The notes under the pieces are model-generated. The model saw nothing but the letters and a program-made list of their open reading frames with translations. It searched no databases and was not told the DNA's origin. A program made the position numbers and the translations under genes. From Vulcanimicrobiota bacterium (GTDB lineage Bacteria > Vulcanimicrobiota > Xenobia > Xenobiales > JADMJV01), in NCBI GenBank assembly GCA_017307785.1, contig JAFKGI010000047.1, positions 1-58,589 of the forward strand: a stretch of 58,589 nucleotides of DNA, written 5' to 3'. This document shows, one piece after another, positions 1 to 8,312 of this stretch (within the stretch, counting starts at the first letter, position 1; every line of letters begins with the position of its first letter).

Positions 1-256
1 AACATTACTTTTTCAAGTATTAAAAAACTCAAGTTTATTGACTTACCTCTCCGACTTAGGGCAACTAGGCCCAGGTAAGGAGAGTTCGTCGACCCACGAC
101 CTTTTCAGGTCATAGCACTAGCTCAAATTGATTATCCAGTTGTCAAAGACGCGTCGACCTTTCGGTCTCTGCTGCGCTGGAGTGTTCTCGGCGTTTGCCG
201 CGTTCTCTCGAGCGCTGGTGGAGATTAGCACGGCCGATGGAGGCTGTCAACGGTCA
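1..256. other. Leader region upstream of sufS, no gene seen
   Basis: No convincing coding region is visible here. The first ~60 bases are AT-rich, unlike the rest of the window. A small hairpin GACC-TTTC-GGTC lies at 156-167. If this organism has sufB, sufC and sufD in the usual order they are not immediately upstream in this stretch, so sufS is probably the first gene of its transcript. A promoter is expected here but I cannot place one with confidence. Confidence 0.4.
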
Positions 257-325
257 TGAGCAAAATTCACCAAAGTCTTTCTGGTGCAGGATTCGCGGCC
301 TTGGAACGAACCGCAAGAACATGAA
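257..325 (+). other. Possible 22-codon leader ORF overlapping the sufS start
   Basis: An ATG at 257 opens a 22-codon frame ending in a TGA that overlaps the sufS ATG as ATGA (321-325). The overlap has the geometry of translational coupling. The peptide resembles nothing I recognise and there is no clear Shine-Dalgarno, so it may be chance. Alternatively it is a remnant of the longer N-terminus that most SufS proteins have before their conserved DFP motif. Confidence 0.2.
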
Positions 326-1508
326 AGATTTTCCCGGACTGGATGGCCTGACTTACCTGGACAGCGCCGCCTCCAGCCAGACCCCCAATCAGGTGCTGGA
401 GCGTATGCAGCACTATTATCAGCACGACCGAGCCAACGTTCACCGCGGCGCCTACGCCCTTTCCAGTCGGGCCACCGAGGCCTATGAAGAAGCCCGCCAG
501 AAAGTCGCCGACTTCCTGAATACGGAAGCCGAGCAGTGCATCTTCACCCGAGGCACCACCGACGCCCTCAATCTACTGGCCCGCACTCTGCCCGGTCAGA
601 AAGTAGCTCTGTCGGTGATGGAGCATCACTCCAATCTGGTCCCCTGGCAGCAGCGACCAGGCGTGGAGCTGCTCTGGATCGAGATGCGCGAGGACGGCAC
701 TCTGGATCCAGACAGCCTGAACGAGGTGCTGGCCCAAAAGCCGGACATCCTGACCCTGACCTGGGTCTCCAACGTATTGGGCACCATCAATCCCATTCGC
801 GAAATCGCGGCCCGCTGTCGCGAGCAGGGGACCGTGCTGGTCGTGGACGCGGCCCAGGGAGTCCCCCATCTGGCGACCGACGTCCAGGACCTGGGCTGCC
901 ACTTCCTGGTCTTCTCCGGCCACAAGATGCTGGGACCGACCGGCATCGGAGTGCTCTGGGGTGAGCGCAAGCAACTGAACAAGCTTCCTCCCTACCAATA
1001 CGGCGGCAGCATGGTAGGCCTGGTAACTCGCGAGAAGACCACCTTTGCCGATCTTCCCCAACGTCTGGAGGCGGGTACACCGCCCATCGCCGAGGCCATC
1101 GGCCTGGGCGCGGCCATCGACTACTTAAGGGACTACGGCATGGACCGGGTGCGCGAGCATGAGAAAAACATGGTCGCCTATGCGCTCGAGAAACTACGCG
1201 CCATCCCGGATCTCCGCATCGCCGGTCCGCAAGACCCGGACAAACAGGGAGGTGTCATCTCTTTTCAAGTGGGGAAAGTGCATCCTCACGACGTTGCGAC
1301 CATTCTAGACCGTAGAAACGTATGCGTACGGGCCGGCCATCATTGCTGCCAGCCCTTGCTGCGCCGCCTCACCGACTGGTGGACCCCGGGAGCCCGCGCT
1401 CCGCTGGCTCTGCTGCGGGCCAGCTTCTATCTCTACAATGGCACGCAGGACGTCGACCGACTTGTGGACGGCCTGCTAGAGGCAAGAAAGGTATTTGACC
1501 GTGGTTGA
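321..1508 (+). CDS. sufS: SufS-type cysteine desulfurase
   Basis: This is a PLP-dependent class V aminotransferase-fold enzyme that takes sulfur from cysteine for Fe-S cluster assembly in the cytosol. The ATG at 321 gives 395 residues beginning just before the conserved YLDSAASSQ segment. The PLP lysine is about residue 202 in FSGHKMLG. The persulfide-forming cysteine is about residue 342 in RAGHHCCQP; the family usually has a single cysteine there, so the second is a small oddity. The C-terminus ends with the family ASFYLYN motif, preceded by an unusual WWTPGARAPLALL insertion. The next gene begins inside its 3' end and encodes SufU, the usual sulfur acceptor of this SufS type. Confidence 0.93.
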   Translation: MKDFPGLDGLTYLDSAASSQTPNQVLERMQHYYQHDRANVHRGAYALSSRATEAYEEARQKVADFLNTEAEQCIFTRGTTDALNLLARTLPGQKVALSVMEHHSNLVPWQQRPGVELLWIEMREDGTLDPDSLNEVLAQKPDILTLTWVSNVLGTINPIREIAARCREQGTVLVVDAAQGVPHLATDVQDLGCHFLVFSGHKMLGPTGIGVLWGERKQLNKLPPYQYGGSMVGLVTREKTTFADLPQRLEAGTPPIAEAIGLGAAIDYLRDYGMDRVREHEKNMVAYALEKLRAIPDLRIAGPQDPDKQGGVISFQVGKVHPHDVATILDRRNVCVRAGHHCCQPLLRRLTDWWTPGARAPLALLRASFYLYNGTQDVDRLVDGLLEARKVFDRG

Positions 1509-1929
1509 AGAGGAAGACCTCTACCGTGAAATCATCGTGGACCACTCCCAGAGCCCGCGCAATCAGGGAACTCTGGAAAAGCCCACCCATCAGCACCACG
1601 GCTACAACCCCCTGTGCGGCGATGAAATCGAGCTCTACCTGGAAGTCGGTGAAGACCGAATCCAGCAGGTGCTCTTCCAGGGCAGCGGTTGCGCCATCTC
1701 CCAGGCCTCGGCCTCGATGCTCACCCAGCAACTCAAAGGCAAAACGACGGCCGAAGCCGCCGTCTTGATTGGCACCTTTAAAGACTGGATGAAAGACCGC
1801 CAGGCTCAAGAGTGCCCGGAGTCGCTGGGCGACATTGAAGCCTTATCCGGCGTGCGCAGTTACCCCGTCCGCGTCAAATGCGCCCTGCTGGCCTGGACCA
1901 CTCTGGAACATGCCCTGAGCGGGGATTGA
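1501..1929 (+). CDS. sufU: SufU Fe-S assembly protein (sulfur acceptor of SufS)
   Basis: SufU is a zinc-binding IscU-fold protein that accepts persulfide sulfur from SufS. The three conserved cysteines are visible in NPLCGDE, GSGCAISQAS and RVKCALLAW, and the SufU-type insertion before LGDIEALSGV distinguishes it from IscU. I chose the GTG at 1501 because AAAGG (1487-1491) sits nine bases upstream; a TTG at 1495 is the in-frame alternative. It overlaps the sufS stop, so the two are probably translationally coupled. Its 3' end overlaps the convergent amt gene by 87 bases. Confidence 0.92.
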   Translation: MVEEEDLYREIIVDHSQSPRNQGTLEKPTHQHHGYNPLCGDEIELYLEVGEDRIQQVLFQGSGCAISQASASMLTQQLKGKTTAEAAVLIGTFKDWMKDRQAQECPESLGDIEALSGVRSYPVRVKCALLAWTTLEHALSGD

Positions 1930-3282
1930 CTTCTCGCGAGGATGCCAGAGAACCGGCTGCACTCCGCCCCAGGCCGCCAGCGATTCGCCGTGCTGAGAAA
2001 GATCCAAACCGGCCTGCTCATCGTCCGGCTTGACGCGTAACGGAATCAGCCGGTCGGTGATGGCGTAGAGCGCGTAGGAACCGCAGAAAGTATAGAGGCC
2101 CACCGCCACCAGAGCCACCAGGTGAGACACGAAGGTGGCCGAGTGACCGCTGAGCAGTCCCACGTCCTTGGCGCAGACGCCGGTCAACAGCATTCCCACG
2201 ATTCCGCCCAGACCGTGGCAGGGAAAGACGTCCAGAGTGTCATCCAGACTGGTTCTGCCCTTGTACTGACAGGCCAGGTTGCTGATCCAGGAAGAGACCG
2301 CACCGATAAAGAGACTGGTGCCGACGGTCACGAAGCCGGCCGCCGGGGTGATGGCCACCAGGCCGACCACGGCGCCGATACAGGCCCCCATCACGGTGGG
2401 CTTTCCGCCGCGAGCCACGTCAAAGAAAATCCAGCTGAGCATGGCCGCGGCTGAAGCCGTATTGGTGGTCAAGAAAGCCTGGGCGGCCGTTTCGTTGGCG
2501 GCCAGAGCCGAGCCCGCGTTGAAGCCGAACCAGCCGAACCAGAGCATGCCCGTGCCCAGCAGCACGAACGGAATGTTGGCCGGGTCGTGGCCGTGACCGT
2601 CCATGTGAACCTTGCGGCGACCCAGGTAGATGGCCCCGGCCAGCGCCGCGAAGCCGGCCGACATGTGCACCACGGTGCCGCCGGCGAAGTCGAGCACTCC
2701 CATTTTGCGCAGCACACCATCGGGATGCCAGGTGGCGTGGGCCAGGGGCGGATAGATGATGAGCGTGAACAGCACCATGAAGAGGATGTAGCTGGAAAAG
2801 CGCACCCGCTCGGCAAACGAGCCGGTAATGAGCGCGGGCGTGATGATGGCGAACTTCAACTGAAAGAGCGCAAACAGCACCAGCGGAATGGTAGGAGACA
2901 ACCCCGGGTGGGTGGCTCCCCCCACTCCGCGCAGCATAAAGTAAGTCATGGGATTGCCGATCAGACCGTGAATCGAGTCTCCGAAGCAGAGACTGAAGCC
3001 GACCACCACCCAGAGCAGACTGACCACACCCATGGCGGCGAAGCTCTGCAGCATGGTGCTGAGAACGTTGCGGCGATTGACCATTCCCCCGTAGAAAAAG
3101 GAGAGGCCCGGAGTCATCAACAGCACCAGGGCGGTGGCGGTGAGCATCCAGGCCACGTCGCCGGGCACGATCGGAGCCCCCGGAACGGGGTCCGGACCGG
3201 GACCCACCAGCAGGCCAAAGACTCCTAAAAGCATGACGGCCAGAAACGGGACTGGCCTCATTTTTTTATAAAACTTCATCAT
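1843..3282 (-). CDS. amt: Ammonium transporter (Amt/MEP family)
   Basis: This is an integral inner-membrane ammonium channel of 479 residues with about eleven membrane segments. An N-terminal hydrophobic signal-like segment precedes the conserved VAWMLTATALVLLMTPGL region. Family motifs such as FFYGGMVNRRNVLS, AGGTVVHMSAG, WFGWFGFNAGS and DDTLDVFPCHGLGGI are present. The family usually ends shortly after DLSQHGES; here about 45 extra residues run on, and the last 29 codons are antisense to sufU. No glnK-type PII gene is adjacent. Two tandem ATG codons start the gene, with only a weak AGGG upstream. The zincin gene lies 58 bases upstream on the same strand and may share a transcript. Confidence 0.95.
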   Translation of the reverse strand: MMKFYKKMRPVPFLAVMLLGVFGLLVGPGPDPVPGAPIVPGDVAWMLTATALVLLMTPGLSFFYGGMVNRRNVLSTMLQSFAAMGVVSLLWVVVGFSLCFGDSIHGLIGNPMTYFMLRGVGGATHPGLSPTIPLVLFALFQLKFAIITPALITGSFAERVRFSSYILFMVLFTLIIYPPLAHATWHPDGVLRKMGVLDFAGGTVVHMSAGFAALAGAIYLGRRKVHMDGHGHDPANIPFVLLGTGMLWFGWFGFNAGSALAANETAAQAFLTTNTASAAAMLSWIFFDVARGGKPTVMGACIGAVVGLVAITPAAGFVTVGTSLFIGAVSSWISNLACQYKGRTSLDDTLDVFPCHGLGGIVGMLLTGVCAKDVGLLSGHSATFVSHLVALVAVGLYTFCGSYALYAITDRLIPLRVKPDDEQAGLDLSQHGESLAAWGGVQPVLWHPREKSIPAQGMFQSGPGQQGAFDADGVTAHAG

Positions 3283-3340
3283 AGACCCTAAAGCAATGAA
3301 TTTTAGACCAATCTACTCAAGAATTAGTCTAGATCCTGCT

Positions 3341-4462
3341 TCAGGGTAAGTAAATAGGGTCTTTGTCCGGGTCCGGGAAGCCGGGAGGCAGCCCCACCGG
3401 GGCGGGCGGCTGGCTGACCCAGTCGGCGCCGGGGGTCGTGCGAAACAGATGGTCCAGATAGGCGGCCATGCGCGGATTGCGCTGCTGCAGCGTCTCGCGG
3501 TGATTTTCCGGGCGAAAATCGAATCCCTGACTGGGAGGGGTCAGGTAAGCCTCGACGGCTTCGGCAAAGAATTCGCGCACGTTGTCGTCGGCCCGGTCGG
3601 AAGTAAAGCTTTTGGCCTCCTGAAAACAGGCCAGCACAGCGTCCTTGTGGTGCTGGCCGTAACCGGTGCTGTCCGGTAGACCCTCGAGGGCGTAATCCAG
3701 GGCGTGGCCCATCTCGTGGATGGCCACTCGGTAGCCGCCAATCTCGGGTGCATTGTCCCCCAGGTAGCGAGAATGCAGCAACACGCGTTGCTCGGCGCCC
3801 CGATTGATCCCCAGCGACTCCCCCACCGATTCGGCGGTGGTGCTGAAGGCATTCTGATAGTCACGGTCCGACAGAGAGCCGTGGGCCGTGGGCACGGGCG
3901 GCAACAAAAAGATCCCGTGGGTGGACTGCAGGCCCTCGGCTGAGAGCGAGCTCCAGGGCGCGTTGAGAGACAACAGGTCGTCTTTCCACTGCTGCCTATA
4001 AGGAAGGGTGACATTGCGCTGAGCAGCCAGCTCGTCCAGTTGGACCGGAGCATTGTGACTGGCCACCCGGAAAGGGCTGCCCTGCGACTCCAGATAGGAG
4101 TGCAATTGGTCCACCAGCGCCGAGCGAAAGTGGGGCTGGGGCTCGACGGCGGCCAGGGCCGGCGCCACCACGCCCTGCACCCGCTGCTTCCAGCCGGCCT
4201 CGTCCGCCACCGCTTCGCGCGCCACCGCGCTGGAATCCGCCAGGGTTTCCTGACCGTCCAGCACCACCAGTTGAACTCCGTAGCTGTCCATAAAGTTGAG
4301 CCAGGGTTCGGGAAAGGCGCGAAGGTCGCGTTCCAGGGCGCGCTGGGTGAGCGGGGGTAGATGGTTGGCGTGGATCTTCACTCCTCTAGAGTAGCCAGGG
4401 TTGGGCCGGAGTCCAAGGGGTTCAGGCAAGAATTCAGCCGGCTTCGCGGAATGTTCACTCAA
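3341..4462 (-). CDS. Putative zinc metalloprotease, anthrax-lethal-factor-like zincin
   Basis: The 373-residue protein carries the zincin motif AIHEMGHALD about residue 251 and, roughly 45 residues later, REFFAEAVEAYL. That arrangement gives two histidines and a downstream glutamate as zinc ligands, as in the lethal-factor/ATLF type of zincin. There is no signal peptide, so I infer a cytosolic enzyme or one exported by another route. The N-terminal 200 residues are not recognisable. The TTG at 4462 is preceded by AAGGGA at a reasonable distance; a GTG at 4381 is an alternative start. The TTG overlaps the region upstream of the divergent membrane-protein gene. The substrate is unknown. Confidence 0.7.
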   Translation of the reverse strand: MSEHSAKPAEFLPEPLGLRPNPGYSRGVKIHANHLPPLTQRALERDLRAFPEPWLNFMDSYGVQLVVLDGQETLADSSAVAREAVADEAGWKQRVQGVVAPALAAVEPQPHFRSALVDQLHSYLESQGSPFRVASHNAPVQLDELAAQRNVTLPYRQQWKDDLLSLNAPWSSLSAEGLQSTHGIFLLPPVPTAHGSLSDRDYQNAFSTTAESVGESLGINRGAEQRVLLHSRYLGDNAPEIGGYRVAIHEMGHALDYALEGLPDSTGYGQHHKDAVLACFQEAKSFTSDRADDNVREFFAEAVEAYLTPPSQGFDFRPENHRETLQQRNPRMAAYLDHLFRTTPGADWVSQPPAPVGLPPGFPDPDKDPIYLP

Positions 4463-4494
4463 TGTTTCCCTTGGGCGAAATCGGCGGCTGGCAG

Positions 4495-5340
4495 ATGCTC
4501 AAAGTTCTGCTGTCCAGCCTTCCAGAGATCACGCTTTGGGTTTTCGTGTTGGGGGGAATCGGCTTAACCCTGGGCATCGCCCTTTTGATGGCGGCCCTGC
4601 GCTGGCTGCTCCCGTGGGCCCGACTTTATGAGCTGCGCCAGGGAAAGAACGGTTGGGCCTGGCTGGTTTTGCAGTGGACCTGGGTGATCGTCTGGGGAGC
4701 TTGCCTGCCCGCCCTCAGCATGGCGACCGGCGCACTGACCGGGGGAGCCTTTGGCGCTCACAAATTGGTGCAGCGCGAGAATGTCGGCCAGGTGATGGGC
4801 GAGCGAATTCTGGGGCCGATCGCTTTCCAGGTGGCCCTGCAACTGCAGAAAGCCAACCCCAAGTGGGGAGACCTGACCAAGCAGCGCCTGGACGCCGAGC
4901 GCTTACGCGTGCTGATGGAGGAAGTCTCTCCCGGCATGCTCGACACCGCTCTGCAAAAAGTGGCCCTCTTCAACGACTCGGACAAAAGCGCGGGAGCCAC
5001 CGAACAGTGGGGTCGACGCTTCGCCCGCCGCAGCATCGAGCGCGCCGCCCAGGCCTACTTTGTCCAGAAAGCTCGCTTTATCGCCGATCTGATTCGCGAA
5101 CTCAAGGTCCGCAATCAGGAGAAGGCAACCCTGCACCAGGTGGTTTGCTGCGCCAGCCATCTTTACTTCACTCCGGCCTTCGCGCGCTGGACCTTCTGGT
5201 GGATTCTGGCCCAGGCGGCCGCGCTCGTCCCTATCATGGGATTGATCTGGCTGACGCCCTGGGGACTTTTTAAATTGTTCTGGTGGTGGCGCCAAAGACG
5301 AACCGCTCGCAAGGTCGAAACCCAGACCGATGTCGAGTGA
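4495..5340 (+). CDS. Membrane protein of unknown function, paired with Ser/Thr kinase
   Basis: I do not recognise a family. The 281-residue product has two or three hydrophobic segments in the first ~90 residues, a ~150-residue soluble stretch that looks helical, and one or two membrane segments near residues 225-265 followed by a basic tail (WWWRQRRTARK). I chose the ATG at 4495 because the upstream in-frame ATG at 4462 has no ribosome binding site and adds a non-hydrophobic stub. The gene overlaps the following protein kinase by 11 bases, so the two are almost certainly co-translated. A role as kinase partner or substrate is inference only. Confidence 0.75.
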   Translation: MLKVLLSSLPEITLWVFVLGGIGLTLGIALLMAALRWLLPWARLYELRQGKNGWAWLVLQWTWVIVWGACLPALSMATGALTGGAFGAHKLVQRENVGQVMGERILGPIAFQVALQLQKANPKWGDLTKQRLDAERLRVLMEEVSPGMLDTALQKVALFNDSDKSAGATEQWGRRFARRSIERAAQAYFVQKARFIADLIRELKVRNQEKATLHQVVCCASHLYFTPAFARWTFWWILAQAAALVPIMGLIWLTPWGLFKLFWWWRQRRTARKVETQTDVE

Positions 5341-6361
5341 ACGCTATGAGTTAGGAGAAGCCCTGGGCAAAGGCGCCATGGGTGAGGTGGTTAAGGCCGT
5401 GGATCGCAAACTGGAGCGCGAAGTGGCCATCAAGAGCCTGCGCGAGAAGCATCTCGGCAACGAAGAGTCCAAGGCCCGCTTCCTGCTGGAAGCCAAAGCC
5501 ACCGGCCAACTGCAGCACCCCAACATTCCCACCGTGCACGAATTGGGGGAAACCGAAGAAGGCCGTCCCTACTTCACCATGTCGGTGGTCCAGGGAGAAA
5601 ATCTGGGCAGCATCGTGGACCGACTGCGGCAGGGCAACGCCGACTACCACAAGATTTACACCTTTGCCCGGCGCATCCAGATTCTCCAGGCCGTCTGCGA
5701 CGCCATCCACTATGCCCACAGCCGCGGCTATCTGCATCGCGACTTGAAACCCGACAACATCATGATCGGTCCCTTCGGTGAGGTTCAGGTGATGGACTGG
5801 GGTCTGGTGCGGCGTTTTTCCGAAGAGCCCGGGCCCCGTCTGGAAAAAACCACCGTCAAGGGCACCTTTATCGGAACGGCCGCCTACGCCGCCCCGGAAC
5901 AAATCGCCGGCGAATCGGCCGTCTTGGATGAGCGCACCGACGTTTACGGACTGGGAGCGCTGCTTTACGAAGTGACCACCCTGCATCCGCCCCATACGGG
6001 TCGTTCCATGCGGGAGATCATGATGTCGGTGGTCACCAAGTCGCCGCCCAAAGCGGAAACCTATCGCCAGCCGCTGCAGGGGAGAGTGCCGCGCGAACTG
6101 AGCCGACTGATCGAGGAGGCCATGGCGCCGCTCCCGGACGAACGGCTGAAATCGGCCATCGAACTCAAGCAACGACTCCAGGGGATTCTCGAGGGGGAAG
6201 CGGCGCCGGTCTGCGCCCACACCCGCCTGAAACGTAGCGCCGGCCGACTGCAAAAGTTTCTCGACAACCACAACTCGCCGGCTACGGTGCTGCTGGTCTA
6301 TCTATGGCTGATCTCGCCGCCGCTTCTACTGGCCGGACTGCTCTACAGCGTATTTAAATAG
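5330..6361 (+). CDS. Serine/threonine protein kinase, membrane-anchored at the C-terminus
   Basis: This Hanks-type kinase phosphorylates Ser/Thr on protein substrates, here on the cytoplasmic face of the membrane. The Gly-rich loop GKGAMGEV is at residues 13-20, the ATP lysine is K35 in VAIK, the catalytic loop HRDLKPDN is near 136 and the activation segment ends in APEQ. The metal-binding DFG is replaced by DWG, a variant common in bacterial kinases. The kinase domain starts at the N-terminus and a single membrane segment closes the 343-residue protein, with no extracellular sensor beyond it. Its 3' end overlaps the convergent NicO transporter gene by 19 bases. Confidence 0.93.
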   Translation: MSSERYELGEALGKGAMGEVVKAVDRKLEREVAIKSLREKHLGNEESKARFLLEAKATGQLQHPNIPTVHELGETEEGRPYFTMSVVQGENLGSIVDRLRQGNADYHKIYTFARRIQILQAVCDAIHYAHSRGYLHRDLKPDNIMIGPFGEVQVMDWGLVRRFSEEPGPRLEKTTVKGTFIGTAAYAAPEQIAGESAVLDERTDVYGLGALLYEVTTLHPPHTGRSMREIMMSVVTKSPPKAETYRQPLQGRVPRELSRLIEEAMAPLPDERLKSAIELKQRLQGILEGEAAPVCAHTRLKRSAGRLQKFLDNHNSPATVLLVYLWLISPPLLLAGLLYSVFK

Positions 6362-7590
6362 GAGCGAATGGCGATCACCATGCCCATCACGATCATGGTC
6401 GTGTAGGAAAGGTCGCTGAGTCGAGATATCATGGTTTTGCTCGGATAGCGCTTTTCCAGCACGCGCGCGGCGCTGACCATGACGATGCCGATGGCCACCA
6501 GCACGGCCGCCAGCCCGCTACTGAAGGCCAGCAAAATCAGCAAACCAAAGGCCAACTTGTTGAGAGCCAGGGCCGTCAGCAACACCGCCAGCGCTTCGGG
6601 GCAGGGCACCATTCCGCCGGTAATTCCCAGCGAGATCAGCCCTCCCAGCGTCAACTTGTCGGGCATGTGATGATGGTGGTGGTGGTGATGTCCATCTTCG
6701 TCGTCGTGGTGATGATGGATGAAGCTGGGGACCTCGCCACTGATCAAGGTGAGACCCAGCAGAGTCATGAGAAAACCGCTGACCACGCCAATCCAGGGGA
6801 TCAGAGTGGGCGGCAAATACTTCTGAAAGAAAAACAGGCAGGCCAGACCCAGCAAAATGACGCTGAAAGTATGGGTGACGGTGACCACGATGCCCAGCAG
6901 AATGGCCTGGGGCACGGTACCGCGCGAGCCGACCAGATAGGCGCCCACGATGGTTTTGCCGTGACCGGGCGTGAGAGCGTGGACGGCGCCCAGACCGAAA
7001 GCCAGCAATAGCGCGGCCCACAGCGTTTTGCCCTGCAGAAGGCCGTCGAGCTCGCCGACGGCGTTGCTCCAGTCCCACTCGCCGACCCAGGCCTGGCCGG
7101 CGGGCAGATTTTCCCAACTCAGGGTGGGCAGGTCTCGAGCCTGAAACTGGGCCCCGCCGGGAGCGGCAAGCTGCAGACGATAATGGTGCTTGCCGGCCAG
7201 ATGCTGCACTCCCGGGTGAACGAGCTTGCTGGGGCCGGGGCTGGATGGCCACTCCCAGACGCGATGCAGCGTGAGTTTCTGAGAGTCGCCTTCGACGCGA
7301 AAGGTTCCGGGCGGCGAGGCCTGGCCTTCCAGAACGAACGCGTTGTCCAAAAACTTGGCCTCGGCCACGTGATAAGCCTCGACCTCGGCCTCACTCAGGA
7401 GGCCGTCGTGGTCCCGGTCGAGTTCGCCCCATTCGGCGGCGGCGGCCGGACCCTGGAAGAGGATGCTGTAGTCGACCCCGATCTTGGAAGCACCGACCGT
7501 GACTTCCGTGCGCGAGTCAGCCGGCAGCCTCCCGGTCTCGTGAGCCCGGGCTGGGGAAAGCAGAAGCAAGAGAAACAGCAGAATTTTCAT
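6343..7590 (-). CDS. NicO-family nickel/cobalt-type efflux transporter
   Basis: The 415-residue inner-membrane protein has the NicO hallmarks HALTPGHGKT and LGITGGMVPCPEAL. A signal peptide is followed by a periplasmic domain that contains an EF-hand-like DRDHDGLLSEAE (residues 58-69). A histidine/aspartate-rich loop with runs of four and eight histidines lies between membrane segments, as expected for nickel or cobalt handling. The ATG at 7590 is preferred because the upstream GTG at 7611 lies inside a terminator stem. It is the last gene of a minus-strand group with DUF4198, outer-membrane barrel and DUF4331 genes, suggesting linked metal/envelope function. Confidence 0.88.
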   Translation of the reverse strand: MKILLFLLLLLSPARAHETGRLPADSRTEVTVGASKIGVDYSILFQGPAAAAEWGELDRDHDGLLSEAEVEAYHVAEAKFLDNAFVLEGQASPPGTFRVEGDSQKLTLHRVWEWPSSPGPSKLVHPGVQHLAGKHHYRLQLAAPGGAQFQARDLPTLSWENLPAGQAWVGEWDWSNAVGELDGLLQGKTLWAALLLAFGLGAVHALTPGHGKTIVGAYLVGSRGTVPQAILLGIVVTVTHTFSVILLGLACLFFFQKYLPPTLIPWIGVVSGFLMTLLGLTLISGEVPSFIHHHHDDEDGHHHHHHHHMPDKLTLGGLISLGITGGMVPCPEALAVLLTALALNKLAFGLLILLAFSSGLAAVLVAIGIVMVSAARVLEKRYPSKTMISRLSDLSYTTMIVMGMVIAIRSYLNTL

Positions 7591-7600
7591 GGGCGAATGG

Positions 7601-7634
7601 ACAAAGGGCACCGCCTCGCAGCGGTGCCCTTTGT
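7601..7634 (-). terminator. Stem-loop terminator between the DUF4331 genes and the NicO gene
   Basis: A perfect 14-bp inverted repeat, ACAAAGGGCACCGC and its complement, surrounds a 6-base loop. On the minus strand the 3' arm ends in CCCTTTGT, a modest U-run. It lies 20 bases after the stop of the DUF4331 lipoprotein gene and immediately before the NicO start, so it could terminate most transcripts while letting some reach the transporter. Confidence 0.7.
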
Positions 7635-7654
7635 GACAGGTTCCGGTCCGGCCG

Positions 7655-8296
7655 TTAGTTGGCTGGAGCCAGGTAAGGGAAGGTGGTGATCAACGGCTGG
7701 TGGCCGGTCGCCGGGTTGTTGGCATTGGCCGCATAGTTGACGTGGTCGTTGACTGCACCGGTCGCGTCGAGCAACACGATGTAGGTGATGTCGATCACGT
7801 CGTCGGTCAGCTTGCGTCCAGCCACCGGCGAGTTGGAGGTATTCAAGGCAAAGGCGTAGGCGCCCTGAGCCGGAGCGATGTTCAACGTGGAATCAACGCG
7901 CATCACGTCCGGCAAGAAGGCGGTTACGGCCTGAGCCGGGGTGGTCAGCAGTCCGGCCACGCCAGGCACGTCCATGATAGCCTGAAGCACCGCGGTCGCT
8001 TCCGTAAAGACGGGACCGGCTGCCACACCTTCCTGACTGGTCGGGTTGGCCAGAGCGGTGGCAATGAACTGTGGCCCGACGCTGTTGTAGCGGTTCAGGA
8101 AAGCGTTGGAAAAGAGCAACGCTTCATTGATACCAGGACGAGCCAGTTGTTCGATCTGCCGGTAAGTTACGGCGGGAGTGTTGGGAGTGTTGTTGTTGGG
8201 CTGAAAGTTGTTGTAGGAGGTGAAGGTCGGATCGTCCGAGCCGCAACCGGCGATCAGAGCGGCAGCAGCGAAAAGGGAAATAGCTAAACGTTTCAT
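7655..8296 (-). CDS. Lipoprotein corresponding to the C-terminal half of DUF4331
   Basis: The 213-residue product starts at an ATG with AAGGAAG six bases upstream. It has a lipoprotein signal with lipobox LIAGC, then an Asn/Pro/Thr linker. The body matches the second half of DUF4331 proteins: RPGINEALLF (compare LGNPLVNEVV), LPDVMRVDST, GRKLTDDVIDITY, and a closing FPYLAPAN. The first half of the same family is encoded by the gene 16 bases upstream, so the two probably form a split version of a normally single secreted protein. DUF4331 function is unknown. Confidence 0.8.
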   Translation of the reverse strand: MKRLAISLFAAAALIAGCGSDDPTFTSYNNFQPNNNTPNTPAVTYRQIEQLARPGINEALLFSNAFLNRYNSVGPQFIATALANPTSQEGVAAGPVFTEATAVLQAIMDVPGVAGLLTTPAQAVTAFLPDVMRVDSTLNIAPAQGAYAFALNTSNSPVAGRKLTDDVIDITYIVLLDATGAVNDHVNYAANANNPATGHQPLITTFPYLAPAN

Positions 8297-8312
8297 TTTG
8301 TTCTTCCTTTCC

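Noticed and set aside
6660..6720. Poly-histidine coding run as a cloning tag or vector artefact.
   Set aside because: It is inside a NicO transporter loop where histidine-rich stretches are normal.
7590..7611. GTG at 7611 as the start of the NicO gene.
   Set aside because: It lies inside the 14-bp terminator stem and adds residues before a complete signal peptide that starts at 7590.
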